Assembly: GCA_001724785.1 (NCBI GenBank)
Contig: MEDL01000014.1
Location: 1-49,429 of the forward strand
Reading direction: 5' to 3'
From: Acidovorax sp. SCN 68-22
GTDB lineage: Bacteria; Pseudomonadota; Gammaproteobacteria; Burkholderiales; Burkholderiaceae_C
Length of the DNA stretch: 49,429 nucleotides
A program made the position numbers and the translations under genes. Positions 36,272 to 45,928 of the stretch are shown piece by piece. Under the pieces are notes generated by a model, which saw nothing but the letters and a program-made list of their open reading frames with translations, was not told the DNA's origin and did not search any database. Numbering within the stretch: the first letter of the stretch is position 1; each line of letters starts with the position of its first letter.

Positions 36272-39200
36272 TCAATAGGCAAAGGTGACGCTGAGGAAAA
36301 GCCCCCTGGCGCGGTCGGTCACGCCGCCAACGCGGGCGCGGTACTGCAGGCTTGCGTCGACGTAGGAGCTTTGCGCACGGTAGCGATCCCCCGCGAGCCA
36401 GTAGCGCACATTCACGCCGACACCCGCGCCAAGCGACCAGTCGCGCCCGCTGTCGGCAAGTTCGAAGTCTCCATGGCCGGCAACGGGGGTGCCGGCGGCA
36501 CGCGCGCGGTTGGAATACCAGTCGGCCGCGAGCGACACGTGGGGGAAGAACACCAGGCGTTCGTTGTAGTCGGTCACGAAACTGCGCCCCACCCGCACTT
36601 CCCCGGCTGCAAAGCCCTGGCCGCGTCGGAGTTTTCCCTCGCTGCGCCCGAGTACCTGGCCGTTGCTGTCGCGCAGGGTGTATGCGGTGGGGGCATCCAG
36701 CCGCGTGTAGCCCAGCTGCAGATACCCTTCCATGGTGAACCAGCTGGACGTGTCGATGCGCAGCCCTGTGCCTTCGTAGAAGCCGTACAGGGCGTAGGCT
36801 TGCCACGCCCCGGCGCCGCCCTCGGTCTGGTAGGCCACGGCAGCGGCCTGCTGGTTCAAGGCGCAGCGCACCGCGGCATCGCTCGGGTTGAGGAACCCGC
36901 CGCGCGCCGCATTTCCGATGAGGAACTGCCGCTCCAGGCCGAAGGTCAGGTTGTTCTCGGCCCATGGGGTGTAGCGCACGCCGATGGCGCCCGTGGTCGT
37001 GGGAAAGCCCGAGGTCGGGCGCGAGCGTGTTTCTCCGACTTCTATGGTCCCGCCGCAGGGGTCGGGCACCGACTGCGCACCCGTCAGGTCGGAGCCGCTG
37101 TACAAGGTGTTGGAGATGCGCCCGTAGACATCGAACGTGCTGCTGCTGGAATTGAGGAAACCGGACGGCCGCCAGTACGCCTCGACGGTGCTGAACGCGG
37201 CATTTCCGGGGAGCGACACCGGCTGGCCAACCAGGCCGTTCGAGGGCGCGCGCGCTCCCCGGTAGCCGACCGACGCCGTCACACCCCACTCGCGCGAGAA
37301 GCTGGCGATGGCGCTGCGCGTATCGAAGCGCTGCTGCGCGTCGAGTGGCATGCGGCCGGCGTCGGCGTCATCGATGGCCTGGCGCAGCAACACCGCCGCA
37401 GCAGGCCTGCGACCGGCCGCAGCCATGGCGTACGCCTCGTCGAGCACATTGGTGGCGGGCGCCTGGCCGGTCTCCCGCGCTGCCACGAAATCCGCCAGCG
37501 CCAGCGCGGGCTCGCCATGGGCCAGCCGCAGGTAACCGCGCTGGCGCAAGGCATTGGCATCGGCGGGCTGCGCCGCGAGGGCCTGGTCCAGTCGGGCCAT
37601 GGCTTCCTCCTGCTCGGCTCGGGTCCCCGCCGCCAGGGCCGTCGTCAGCAGCGTCTGGTTGCCGCTGCTCTTGGGATCCTGGGCCACCGCCATGCGCGCC
37701 AGGGCAATGGCCTGCTCATAGCGCTTCTGCCCGTATGCGGCGTACGCGCGCGCGGCGGGGTTGTCGGTGCCGGGGGAATCCCAGGGCTCCATCTCGCACA
37801 CCGTTCCGTACGGCGTTTCATGGCACAGCTGCAAGGGCGCGTAGGCGCTTACCGGCAAGGCATCGCCCTGGCGCCACCAGCTCCCGGCACCCCCGGCCTG
37901 CGCACGGCGGGCGGCCGCCTGGCTGTCCCCCTCCGACAACGGCGCCAGCAGCTCCAGCGCACGGGCACGCTGCCCGCCGGCAAGCGCCAGATCGGCACCG
38001 ATCAAACGGGTATTGCGGCGCAGCGCTTCATCGATCCAGTCCTGGGCCAGCACGGCATCGATGTCCTGCTGCGCCTCGTTGGCCTGCCCCAGTTGCGCCC
38101 GCAGGTAGGCCCGCTGAAGGTGCAGCGTGGCGCTTTCGTCGTCGGCCTGGAGTGCATCGCTCGCGGCCGCCTCGGCGCCGGCGATGTCCTGCGTCGCCTG
38201 CAGGGCGCTGATGAGCAGCAAACGGTGGCTCACGACATCGGGCGCCCTGCGCACCGCTTCGCGCGCCTCGGGAACCGCATCCTGTGGGCGGCTCCCTCCC
38301 ATGGCCTCGTAGGCCTTTTGCGCGTGCTGCACGGCAATCGCCTGGCTCGCCAAGCGCATCAGCGCGCCGATGGCCTCCGGGTTGGGTGCACCCAGGGAAA
38401 TGGCCTGTGCACCTGCCGCAATCGCTTCTTCGTAGCGCTGCAAGTCTTCCAGCGCATTGAGCCACAGCAGCGCCCAGTCGCCCTGGCTCGGGTCGGTGCG
38501 CACGGCGATTTCGGCATTCGCCGCGGCCGCCTCGTGCTTGCCCGCCGCCTGCTGCTGGTAGGCCAGGGTCGCAATGGGAAAAGCCTTGCGGTATTCGGGA
38601 GTGGTGGGAACTTCGCCGGCAGCGGCCGGGCCAGCCGGCCGCAAATTGGCGACTGCCTGCTCCAGTTCGGGGCTGGTGTGGCCTTGCGCGATGGCCTGCT
38701 CGGCCGCATGCAGGGCATCGTCGAGCCGGGAGAGTTTCTGCAAGGCGTAGACCCGCAACTGGTGCAGCCGGACGGCGTCGGGACGCAGTTCCAGCGCGGC
38801 TTCCGCGCGCAGCAGGGCGGTGGCATAGTCGCCGCGGGCATAGGCCTTGAAGCCTTCGTCCGACAGCCGCCAGACACGGCCGCGCAGCGGGCGCTTACCG
38901 CTGCTGCCGGGCCGGAAATCTGGCTGCCTGGCGGGTGCGGCACGCACCCCGCGCTCGTCCGGGATCGGGGGCGCCACGGCCGGAGTCGTCGAGGGGGGCG
39001 GAGCGATCGGTTGCACCGGCGCGTCGGGCCGAGGCGCCTGCCAGATCGGCAGCGCGGGCATTTGCAGCCGCACGTAGTGCATCAACGCACGTCGGAATTC
39101 GCCGTCGACGATGGTATCGGCGGGGCCCTTGCCCCAAGACACCTCCGGTGCCCGCTCGATGGCTTGCAGGGCGCGCGCCAGCAGTTCGGGGTCCAGGCGT

Positions 39201-39514
39201 CCTGCCGCAGCCACCACCGGTGCGGGTTGCACCCCGTCGCTGCGCCGGTGGAGCGCCAGGACCCGCTCCAGCTTGAGGCCGGCCGTTGCCGCGCGGCGCG
39301 GGTCACGCACCAGGGCACTCACGTCCGCCCCGTCTTGCGGTGCCTGGGGCACGGGCATGGGGTGCGGGGAACGCGGTAACTCCATTTGCAACGACATGGT
39401 CAGGCGAAGCGGCGCATCGTCGAGGGCATTGCCCTCGGCTCCGAAAGCGGGCAGCAGCGGCCAGGCGGCCGCAAGAGCCAGAACGAGGACAGTGCGGGAA
39501 GGCATGGACTTCAT
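36272..39514 (-). CDS. nfrA: NfrA-like TPR outer-membrane protein with NfrA C-terminal domain
   Basis: Signal peptide, TPR-rich middle (DEGFKAYARGDYATALLRAEAALELRPDAVRLHQLRVYAL), C-terminal YWRPSGFLNSSSSTFDVYGRISNTLY...GAIGVRYTPWAENNLTFGLERQFLIG...SVTFAY. Confidence 0.8.
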   Translation of the reverse strand: MKSMPSRTVLVLALAAAWPLLPAFGAEGNALDDAPLRLTMSLQMELPRSPHPMPVPQAPQDGADVSALVRDPRRAATAGLKLERVLALHRRSDGVQPAPVVAAAGRLDPELLARALQAIERAPEVSWGKGPADTIVDGEFRRALMHYVRLQMPALPIWQAPRPDAPVQPIAPPPSTTPAVAPPIPDERGVRAAPARQPDFRPGSSGKRPLRGRVWRLSDEGFKAYARGDYATALLRAEAALELRPDAVRLHQLRVYALQKLSRLDDALHAAEQAIAQGHTSPELEQAVANLRPAGPAAAGEVPTTPEYRKAFPIATLAYQQQAAGKHEAAAANAEIAVRTDPSQGDWALLWLNALEDLQRYEEAIAAGAQAISLGAPNPEAIGALMRLASQAIAVQHAQKAYEAMGGSRPQDAVPEAREAVRRAPDVVSHRLLLISALQATQDIAGAEAAASDALQADDESATLHLQRAYLRAQLGQANEAQQDIDAVLAQDWIDEALRRNTRLIGADLALAGGQRARALELLAPLSEGDSQAAARRAQAGGAGSWWRQGDALPVSAYAPLQLCHETPYGTVCEMEPWDSPGTDNPAARAYAAYGQKRYEQAIALARMAVAQDPKSSGNQTLLTTALAAGTRAEQEEAMARLDQALAAQPADANALRQRGYLRLAHGEPALALADFVAARETGQAPATNVLDEAYAMAAAGRRPAAAVLLRQAIDDADAGRMPLDAQQRFDTRSAIASFSREWGVTASVGYRGARAPSNGLVGQPVSLPGNAAFSTVEAYWRPSGFLNSSSSTFDVYGRISNTLYSGSDLTGAQSVPDPCGGTIEVGETRSRPTSGFPTTTGAIGVRYTPWAENNLTFGLERQFLIGNAARGGFLNPSDAAVRCALNQQAAAVAYQTEGGAGAWQAYALYGFYEGTGLRIDTSSWFTMEGYLQLGYTRLDAPTAYTLRDSNGQVLGRSEGKLRRGQGFAAGEVRVGRSFVTDYNERLVFFPHVSLAADWYSNRARAAGTPVAGHGDFELADSGRDWSLGAGVGVNVRYWLAGDRYRAQSSYVDASLQYRARVGGVTDRARGLFLSVTFAY

Positions 39515-41211
39515 ACGGCGACGACGTCCTGCATGACGGGGCGCGGCGGCGCCAGGGGCTTGGACTCTGTCTCCTGGAAAGAAATCGCTTCCTCCAGGGT
39601 GCCCTTGTCCAGCCAGCCCTGCTCCAGCAGGATGGTCCCCAACGGGCGGCGCGAATCGCGCTGTATCGCCAACGCCTGCTCCAGGTGGCTGGCGTCTATG
39701 GCACGCCACGACAGCAGCACCTCGCCCAGACGCTGGCGGTGCCGTTCGAGCTGATCCCCCGAAGGAAAGTCGTGCATGGTCTTGTCCCAGACCAGCCGGG
39801 TACCGAACAACTTGTGCGAAAGGAACAAACGCCAGGCCCGCGCAGCGGCCATGGCATTGATGAAGTTGCCTATGACCATGCGCGGAATGGACAGCAGGCC
39901 ATGCTCCCAGCCGTACATGCTGCCGACAAAATAGGCACGCTGCACCACGCGCAACAGCAGCGCCACGGCATTGAGGCCCATGATGGTGACGAACCAGCCG
40001 CCGGGCTCGAAGGCGGACGGGTAGTACACCGTCCACCAGCCGAGCCTGTCGGCGGCGTAAAACAACAGGAAGTTGAGCATCAACACATAGCCCAGGATGG
40101 CCACGAAGGCCGTGACGAGGCCCTTGCGGTCCCGAAACAAGAGGTATTTGGTCGAGAGTGGCCCCGCCCAGCCCACCTGCTGCCAGCCCTGCAGGCCGAT
40201 GCCGATGGTCCAGCGCGCCTTCTGCCGGTAGGCCGCACGGAAGGTATCGGGGAAGTACTCCCGCACCCCCAGGGGCATCTGAATGGAGCCAATCTTTTCG
40301 CGCCCCAGCCCGAACCAGGAAATCCGACGCGTGACGTAATCGACGTCGAACTTGCCGAAGATCTGCTTCATGCCCATGCGGTTGAGGCGCGTGCCGATGT
40401 CGTAGTCCTCCGTCAGGCTTTCCACGTTGAACGGCTCGTTCGTCGTCGTCGCAGCCAGCACCTGCATCGCGCTGTGCGAAAAACAGGTACCCACCCCTGC
40501 GGAAGGGACCATGCTCGACAGGCTTTCGCGCACCACCAGGTCCTTGCTGTGCCACTCCGCGAACTCGTCCATGTAGGTGCCAGCAACGAGCTCGAACCAG
40601 CTGCGCTCCAGGGACGTCACCGGCAGCTGGATGAAGTCCATGCGCGGCAACAGGTAGTTGTAGTACTTGAGCTCCAGCGGATGCAGCACGTCCTCGCTGT
40701 CGTGCAGCACGAAGCCCGCGAAAGGTTGGCCGGCCGAGCGCTCGTGCAGGAACGCTGCCTGGACCACCCAGTTCAAGCAGTCGGCCTTGCAGGTCGGGCC
40801 GTCGTGCGGGACTTCCACGCGCACCAGCTGGCGGTAGCGCCGTCGCATGCGCTCGACCTCGGCGATGGTGCGTTCGTCGTTGCGGTAGGTGCCGACAAAG
40901 ATCGTGTAGTTGCTGTATTCCAGCACCGACACCATGTTGCTGAGCATGGGGGCGATGACGTCGTACTCCATCCACGCCGGCACCATGATCGCCATTGGCT
41001 GCTCCGCAGGTTGGCGCAACTGGTCGGCCGTCAGCCGCTTGTACTGGCGGTGTACGGTGAGTTTTCGGTACACCTGCCGAACCCAGTACCACGCGTCGAT
41101 GAACAGGTCATCGAGGCTGGAAAGCAGGATGACCACACCCACTACCGCCGTCACGATTTCCAGGACGCGGTAATAGTCGGCGAACAGGTAGGGCCAGTAC
41201 AGCGTGAACAT
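39511..41211 (-). CDS. nfrB: NfrB-like inner-membrane glycosyltransferase with C-terminal MshEN c-di-GMP-binding motif
   Basis: MAIMVPAWMEYDVIAPML...DGPTCKADCLNWVVQAAF...FVLHDSEDVLHPLELKYYNYL...SLTEDYDIGTRLNRMG...RQKARWTIGIGLQGW; tail RLGEVLLSWRAIDASHLEQALAIQ-RDSRR-PLGTILLEQGWLDKGTLEEAISFQ. Confidence 0.88.
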   Translation of the reverse strand: MFTLYWPYLFADYYRVLEIVTAVVGVVILLSSLDDLFIDAWYWVRQVYRKLTVHRQYKRLTADQLRQPAEQPMAIMVPAWMEYDVIAPMLSNMVSVLEYSNYTIFVGTYRNDERTIAEVERMRRRYRQLVRVEVPHDGPTCKADCLNWVVQAAFLHERSAGQPFAGFVLHDSEDVLHPLELKYYNYLLPRMDFIQLPVTSLERSWFELVAGTYMDEFAEWHSKDLVVRESLSSMVPSAGVGTCFSHSAMQVLAATTTNEPFNVESLTEDYDIGTRLNRMGMKQIFGKFDVDYVTRRISWFGLGREKIGSIQMPLGVREYFPDTFRAAYRQKARWTIGIGLQGWQQVGWAGPLSTKYLLFRDRKGLVTAFVAILGYVLMLNFLLFYAADRLGWWTVYYPSAFEPGGWFVTIMGLNAVALLLRVVQRAYFVGSMYGWEHGLLSIPRMVIGNFINAMAAARAWRLFLSHKLFGTRLVWDKTMHDFPSGDQLERHRQRLGEVLLSWRAIDASHLEQALAIQRDSRRPLGTILLEQGWLDKGTLEEAISFQETESKPLAPPRPVMQDVVAV

Positions 41212-41235
41212 GCGGTGAAAGCGGCGTGGCGGGTT

Positions 41236-43443
41236 TTACAGGTCCTTGCTGCGTGTGCGGCTGCGCTTGATGCGGTACGCCCAGACGAGCAGCAGCAACA
41301 GCAGCAGCAGGCCAGTGCTCACGAGCGGAACGCCCCACGAGAGGTAGCGGCGCCATTCGTAAAAGGCGCTCTCGCCAGCCCGCGGCGGCTGGCTCGCCGA
41401 GGGATTGCTGCTGTCCACCCAGCTCACCGGTCCCTGCGCACCGATCAAGGCGATATCGCCGCGGTTGAGCACGAAAGGCTTTTCCTGCGCCGGTGCGGGC
41501 CCACCGAGCGTTTGCCAGTACAGACCCTCCTGGCCATGGGCGCGCGTGACTTCGATGGAACTCAACTGCGCCAGCCCGTTGACGTCCAGCCACGGCGTTT
41601 TCTTGCCATTGATGCGCAGGTGCGCGTCCTTGACCACGACACGCGTCTCCGCGCCATCGATGGCGGTTTGCATGGCGAGGAAGGGCCGCGTGGGCGTGGT
41701 GGCGCCGTCCTGCGCGACAACCAGTTCAGCGCGCACTGGCGTCACTCCCGCCGCCACCGCCATCCGCACCACGCGCATCAGGCTGGCAGGGGCATCAGCG
41801 AGGTAGGCTGCTGGGACGATCAGTTGCGGCGCACCGGACATCAGCGGCAACAAGCCGACGAAGGTGCCATCGGGCGCCGAATCACCGCCGCGCACGTAGC
41901 TGGTGGGCAGCACGTTCACCGGGAAGGCCTGTGGCGTCTCGTTGCAATCGTTGGAATAGGGTTGGCGCTGAAAGGAAACACGCACCACGTTGCTCAGGCC
42001 GAGCGCGTAGCCGGGGACGCGCGCGTCCAGCCGCTCGGGATGGCCGTCGGCCTGCAGGCGCTTGGCCGACAACAGCACGTTGTTCCAGAACACCGATGCC
42101 ACGGGCCGCGTGGACGAAGCACCGGGTGCGGCCGCCACGTCGACCACCAGATCGGAAGGCATCCGGCCATTGACTGCCACCGCGGCCAGCGGCAGGGTGG
42201 CCGTCCAGTCACCGCGCGCCAGCACGTCGAAGTTGGCGTCGCTGCCGCCCAGGTTGGTCAGGCGCAGGCTGGCCTGGTCCAGCACTTCGGGCGAATTGGC
42301 TTCGGCCACGACGACGTCGCGCGTCGTCAGGGCGCTGCGCCAAACGTCGGCAAATGCACCGGCCGCCTTCGCGCCCGCGTCCTCGGCGACCACGATCACC
42401 GGGCGCGCCCCCAGTGTGGCGAGGCGAATGCCGTTGGCGGGCAGCGCCGTGCCACCCACGGCGGTCTGCAGGCCGCGCCAGGTGGCAAAGGCGCGCACCG
42501 CGTCGGCGTCGCCTGCCAACTGGGCTGCCAAGGCGTCAAGCGCCGCCGCCACCTGCTTGTGCAGCGCCGGGTCGGCCACGACGATGTCGCCGGTCGCCAG
42601 CGTGGAACCCAGCACCACCAGCGCGCCCACTTCGGCCTGATCCTTCAGCGCGTGCTGGGCGTTGTTCTGGCCGAGCGCAGCAAACGCCGGGACATGCGCC
42701 AGCCCGGGCGGAAGTTGCCAGCCCGTCGTGTCCACGGTATCCCCGGGCGCCGGGAAGGACCGGATCTGCACCCGGCGGTTGGCCTGCTCCAGCGCCACGC
42801 CCAGGCGCCAGGCCGTGTCGTACGCCGTCTTGTTCAGGCTGCGCGACGCCACGAGCAGCGTCGGGCGTGCGGGAAGAGTGAGCCAGGCATCGGCCAGGCT
42901 GGTCAGCGCGGCACTGCTGAAACGGTAGTTGAAACGCGTGTCGTTGGACACCGCCAGGACGTTGCCGGTGGAGCGCTCCACATCGCAGATGCGCTGCCCG
43001 ACATTGTTCAGCCAGTCCACCCGGAAGCGCAGGAAGCCATTGGCGGGCTTGGTGACATCCACCTTGAGTACCTGGCTGGGGTCTCCCTCCGAGGTGTCGA
43101 TGCGGCGCGAATGCACCGGGCGGCCGTTGACGAACAACAGCATGGAGGTGCGGCCCTCCTCGGCCTTGTAGTAGCGCCCGCGGAAATCGATGCTGGCGTC
43201 TGCCAGGCGCAGGGTGCGTGGAACCGGAAGGTAGAACTCCTGCCGGCTGTCGTAGCCGTTGAGCAGCACGTCTTCCCCGAATCCCAGGTCCGACAGGGCG
43301 AAACTGCGGCTGACCCAGGTCTCGCCGTGCAGGCGCGCCAGCGCATCCCCGGCGGGGCTGGCCAAGGCCAGCAGCGGCGTGCTCAGGCAGGCAAGAACAA
43401 GCAGGCGCGCGCCGCGCCGAGAGAGGGAAACGCATGTGTTCAT
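41236..43443 (-). CDS. BcsB-like periplasmic polysaccharide-synthase partner
   Basis: Signal peptide; jelly-roll style FRGRYYKAEEGRTSMLLFVNGRPVHSRRIDT; C-terminal TM anchor LSWGVPLVSTGLLLLLLLLVWAYRIKRSRTR. Confidence 0.8.
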   Translation of the reverse strand: MNTCVSLSRRGARLLVLACLSTPLLALASPAGDALARLHGETWVSRSFALSDLGFGEDVLLNGYDSRQEFYLPVPRTLRLADASIDFRGRYYKAEEGRTSMLLFVNGRPVHSRRIDTSEGDPSQVLKVDVTKPANGFLRFRVDWLNNVGQRICDVERSTGNVLAVSNDTRFNYRFSSAALTSLADAWLTLPARPTLLVASRSLNKTAYDTAWRLGVALEQANRRVQIRSFPAPGDTVDTTGWQLPPGLAHVPAFAALGQNNAQHALKDQAEVGALVVLGSTLATGDIVVADPALHKQVAAALDALAAQLAGDADAVRAFATWRGLQTAVGGTALPANGIRLATLGARPVIVVAEDAGAKAAGAFADVWRSALTTRDVVVAEANSPEVLDQASLRLTNLGGSDANFDVLARGDWTATLPLAAVAVNGRMPSDLVVDVAAAPGASSTRPVASVFWNNVLLSAKRLQADGHPERLDARVPGYALGLSNVVRVSFQRQPYSNDCNETPQAFPVNVLPTSYVRGGDSAPDGTFVGLLPLMSGAPQLIVPAAYLADAPASLMRVVRMAVAAGVTPVRAELVVAQDGATTPTRPFLAMQTAIDGAETRVVVKDAHLRINGKKTPWLDVNGLAQLSSIEVTRAHGQEGLYWQTLGGPAPAQEKPFVLNRGDIALIGAQGPVSWVDSSNPSASQPPRAGESAFYEWRRYLSWGVPLVSTGLLLLLLLLVWAYRIKRSRTRSKDL

Positions 43444-44636
43444 AGCTGGGACTCCGAGAAAATTGCGTTCAGAGGGGGATGGGGCTCGGGCGCGTGGCGC
43501 AGCTCCGGCCGGAATTCAGCGACGCTGCGGCCGCACAGGGCGTCCACAATGCGCTGGCACGCATGCCCGTCCCCGTAGGGGTTGGCCTTGCGGCAGAACT
43601 GTGCGTACAGCGCGGCGTCGTCCAGAAGGCGGTTGGCTTCGGTGGCGATGCGCTCGCGCGAGGTGCCGACCAGGCGTACCGTCCCCGCTGCCACGGCTTC
43701 AGGCCGCTCGGTCACGTCGCGCAGTACCAGCACGGGCTTGCCGAGTGCGGGCGCTTCTTCCTGCACACCGCCGGAATCGGTCAGGATGAGGTGCGCGCGG
43801 CGCATCAGCCAGAGGAAATCGAGGTAATCGAGCGGCTCGATCAGATGGATGTGCGGGTGCCCGGCCAGCGTCTTCTGTACCACGCCCTGCACGTTGGGAT
43901 TCAAGTGCACCGGATAGACGATTTGCACGTCGTCCCGCCCCGCAAGATCCCGCAACGCGGCGCAGATATTGCGCAGCCCCTCGCCGAAGTTCTCGCGCCG
44001 GTGGCCGGTGACGAGCACGAGCCTGCGCCGCCCATCCAGCCAGTGGTAGCGCTGGGCCAGGGCCTGCTGGCGCGCCGGGTCGGCGTCCAGGGTGGCAAGC
44101 GCCGCGTTGAGCGCGTCGATGACGGTATTGCCGGTCACCCAGATGTGGCCGGAGACGCCCTCCTGCAGCGCCGCCGCACGCGCCGAGGGGGTGGGTGCGA
44201 AGAGCCACGTGCTGACCGAATCGACCAACCTGCGGTTCATTTCTTCTGGGAAAGGCGAATGAATGTTGCCGCTGCGCAACCCCGCTTCGACGTGGCCGAC
44301 CGGTATGCGTCTATGGAACGCGGCCATGGCGGCGGCGGCGGCCGTGCTGGTGTCGCCATGCACCAGCACGCAATCGGGCCGCGCGGCGTCCAGCACCCCA
44401 TCGACGGCCGCCAGGAGGCGGGCGAACAAACCATTGAGCGACTGCCCCGCCAGCATCACGTCGAGTTCGTGGTCGGCCTGTAGCCCAAACAGGCCCATGA
44501 CCTGGGCGAGCATTTCGCGGTGTTGCCCCGTCACGCATACGCTGCTGTGCAGCTGCGGCTCACCCCGCAGGGCGAGTACCAGGGGGGCCATCTTGATGGC
44601 TTCGGGACGGGTACCGAAAATCGACAGGACGCGCAT
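43440..44636 (-). CDS. wecB: UDP-N-acetylglucosamine 2-epimerase (non-hydrolysing)
   Basis: MRVLSIFGTRPEAIKMAPLVLAL; VTGQHREML; VHGDTSTAAAAAMAAF; HVEAGLRSG; TGHRRENFG; LTDSGGVQEEAPALGKPVLVLRDVTERPEA. Confidence 0.97.
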   Translation of the reverse strand: MRVLSIFGTRPEAIKMAPLVLALRGEPQLHSSVCVTGQHREMLAQVMGLFGLQADHELDVMLAGQSLNGLFARLLAAVDGVLDAARPDCVLVHGDTSTAAAAAMAAFHRRIPVGHVEAGLRSGNIHSPFPEEMNRRLVDSVSTWLFAPTPSARAAALQEGVSGHIWVTGNTVIDALNAALATLDADPARQQALAQRYHWLDGRRRLVLVTGHRRENFGEGLRNICAALRDLAGRDDVQIVYPVHLNPNVQGVVQKTLAGHPHIHLIEPLDYLDFLWLMRRAHLILTDSGGVQEEAPALGKPVLVLRDVTERPEAVAAGTVRLVGTSRERIATEANRLLDDAALYAQFCRKANPYGDGHACQRIVDALCGRSVAEFRPELRHAPEPHPPLNAIFSESQL

Positions 44637-44705
44637 TCGAGGAATCAGCCGCTGGGCATTGCGGTGTTCCTCTAGAGAACCAAGCGCAGGCCCTACCACT
44701 TGAAT

Positions 44706-44834
44706 GGGGCTTGCCGGGAAGCCCCGTGGGCGGGACGATCTTTGTCGCCTGACCCTCGAACACACATCTTAACAACTGTGTCTGATGTCGCGCAACATTA
44801 TTGCAAATTGTTTGCATCCCGCAACACTTGCGGG
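44706..44834 (-). promoter_or_regulatory. Candidate promoter/operator/leader of the wecB-bcsB-nfrB-nfrA-alg operon
   Basis: Two adjacent inverted repeats TGCAAA-TTG-TTTGCA (44802-44816) and CCCGCAA-CAC-TTGCGGG (44818-44834); possible minus-strand TTGCGC-N18-TAAGAT promoter (-10 at 44766-44771); leader hairpin GGGGCTT-gccggg-AAGCCCC (44706-44725). Confidence 0.45.
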
Positions 44835-45090
44835 CGCGTGCCCAATGTCCTTCGACCGGGGGAGGCCTCGGCCGAAACCGGGACCCCGCCCGATGAGGAA
44901 TGCGCGGCAGGGAGCCAGCCCAACCCCGCAAATCCGTTCCCCGCAGCGCCCGCGCGGCGTTGCGCCCCGTCGGAAACGATGACGGCCCCTGATAAAAATA
45001 CGTCTGCGTCAGTGGCTTTGACTGCAACGCAGCCAGCCGCGTTCCCGCGCCGGCGGGCGGGCCCCGCCATCGGCCGGGCGGGCCTCTGGG

Positions 45091-45831
45091 TCAGCCGTTC
45101 AACGCGTCCGCGCGCTCCTGCGCGGCGGCAAAGTCCAGGTCGCCGCTGTAGATGGCTCGGCCGCAGATCACGCCTTCAATGCCTTCGCTTTCCACCGCGC
45201 AGAGCTGCTCGATGTCGCGCATGCTGCCGAGGCCCCCCGAGGCAATGACGGGGATGGTGAGCGCCTGGGCGAGCTTGACGGTGGCGTCGATGTTGATGCC
45301 CGAGAGCATGCCGTCGCGGCCGATGTCGGTGTAGACGATGGATTCGACACCCCAGTCCTCGAACTTCCTGGCCAGGTCCACCACCTCGTGGCCGGTGAGC
45401 TTGCTCCAGCCGTCGGTGGCGACCTTGCCGTCCTTGGCGTCCAGGCCAACGATGATGTGCCCGCCGAAGGCCGAGCAGGCGTCCTTCAGGAAGCCGGGGT
45501 TCTTCACGGCGGCGGTGCCGATGATGACGTAGCGCAGGCCGCCATCGATGTATTTCTCGATCGTGTCGAGGTCGCGGATGCCGCCGCCCAGCTGGACGGG
45601 GATGTCCTCGCCCACTTCCTTGAGGATGGATTTGATGGCCTGGTAGTTCTTGGGTTTGCCGGCAAAAGCGCCGTTCAGATCCACCAGGTGCAGGCGCCGC
45701 GCCCCCGCATCAATCCAGCGCCGCGCCATGGCCGCCGGGTCTTCGCCAAAGGTGGTCGATTGGTCCATGTCGCCCTGTTTCAGGCGAACGCAATGGCCGT
45801 CTTTGAGGTCGATGGCGGGAATGAGCAGCAT
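45091..45831 (-). CDS. hisA: 1-(5-phosphoribosyl)-5-[(5-phosphoribosylamino)methylideneamino]imidazole-4-carboxamide isomerase
   Basis: [28 protein letters not shown]...[14 protein letters not shown]...[20 protein letters not shown]. Confidence 0.98.
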   Translation of the reverse strand: MLLIPAIDLKDGHCVRLKQGDMDQSTTFGEDPAAMARRWIDAGARRLHLVDLNGAFAGKPKNYQAIKSILKEVGEDIPVQLGGGIRDLDTIEKYIDGGLRYVIIGTAAVKNPGFLKDACSAFGGHIIVGLDAKDGKVATDGWSKLTGHEVVDLARKFEDWGVESIVYTDIGRDGMLSGINIDATVKLAQALTIPVIASGGLGSMRDIEQLCAVESEGIEGVICGRAIYSGDLDFAAAQERADALNG

Positions 45832-45928
45832 GGCAGGTGGTGATTTGGAGGGGCCGGAAAGACAGGCCGGGACAGGCACGAAGTGCTGCGATCCCGGCCA
45901 GGGGCCGGAGGCAGCGGGCGAAATCAGG

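Noticed and set aside
44700-45248. 182-aa plus-strand ORF upstream of the wecB operon
   Set aside because: Arg/Pro-rich, overlaps hisA antisense and the likely wecB regulatory region; no domain recognisable.
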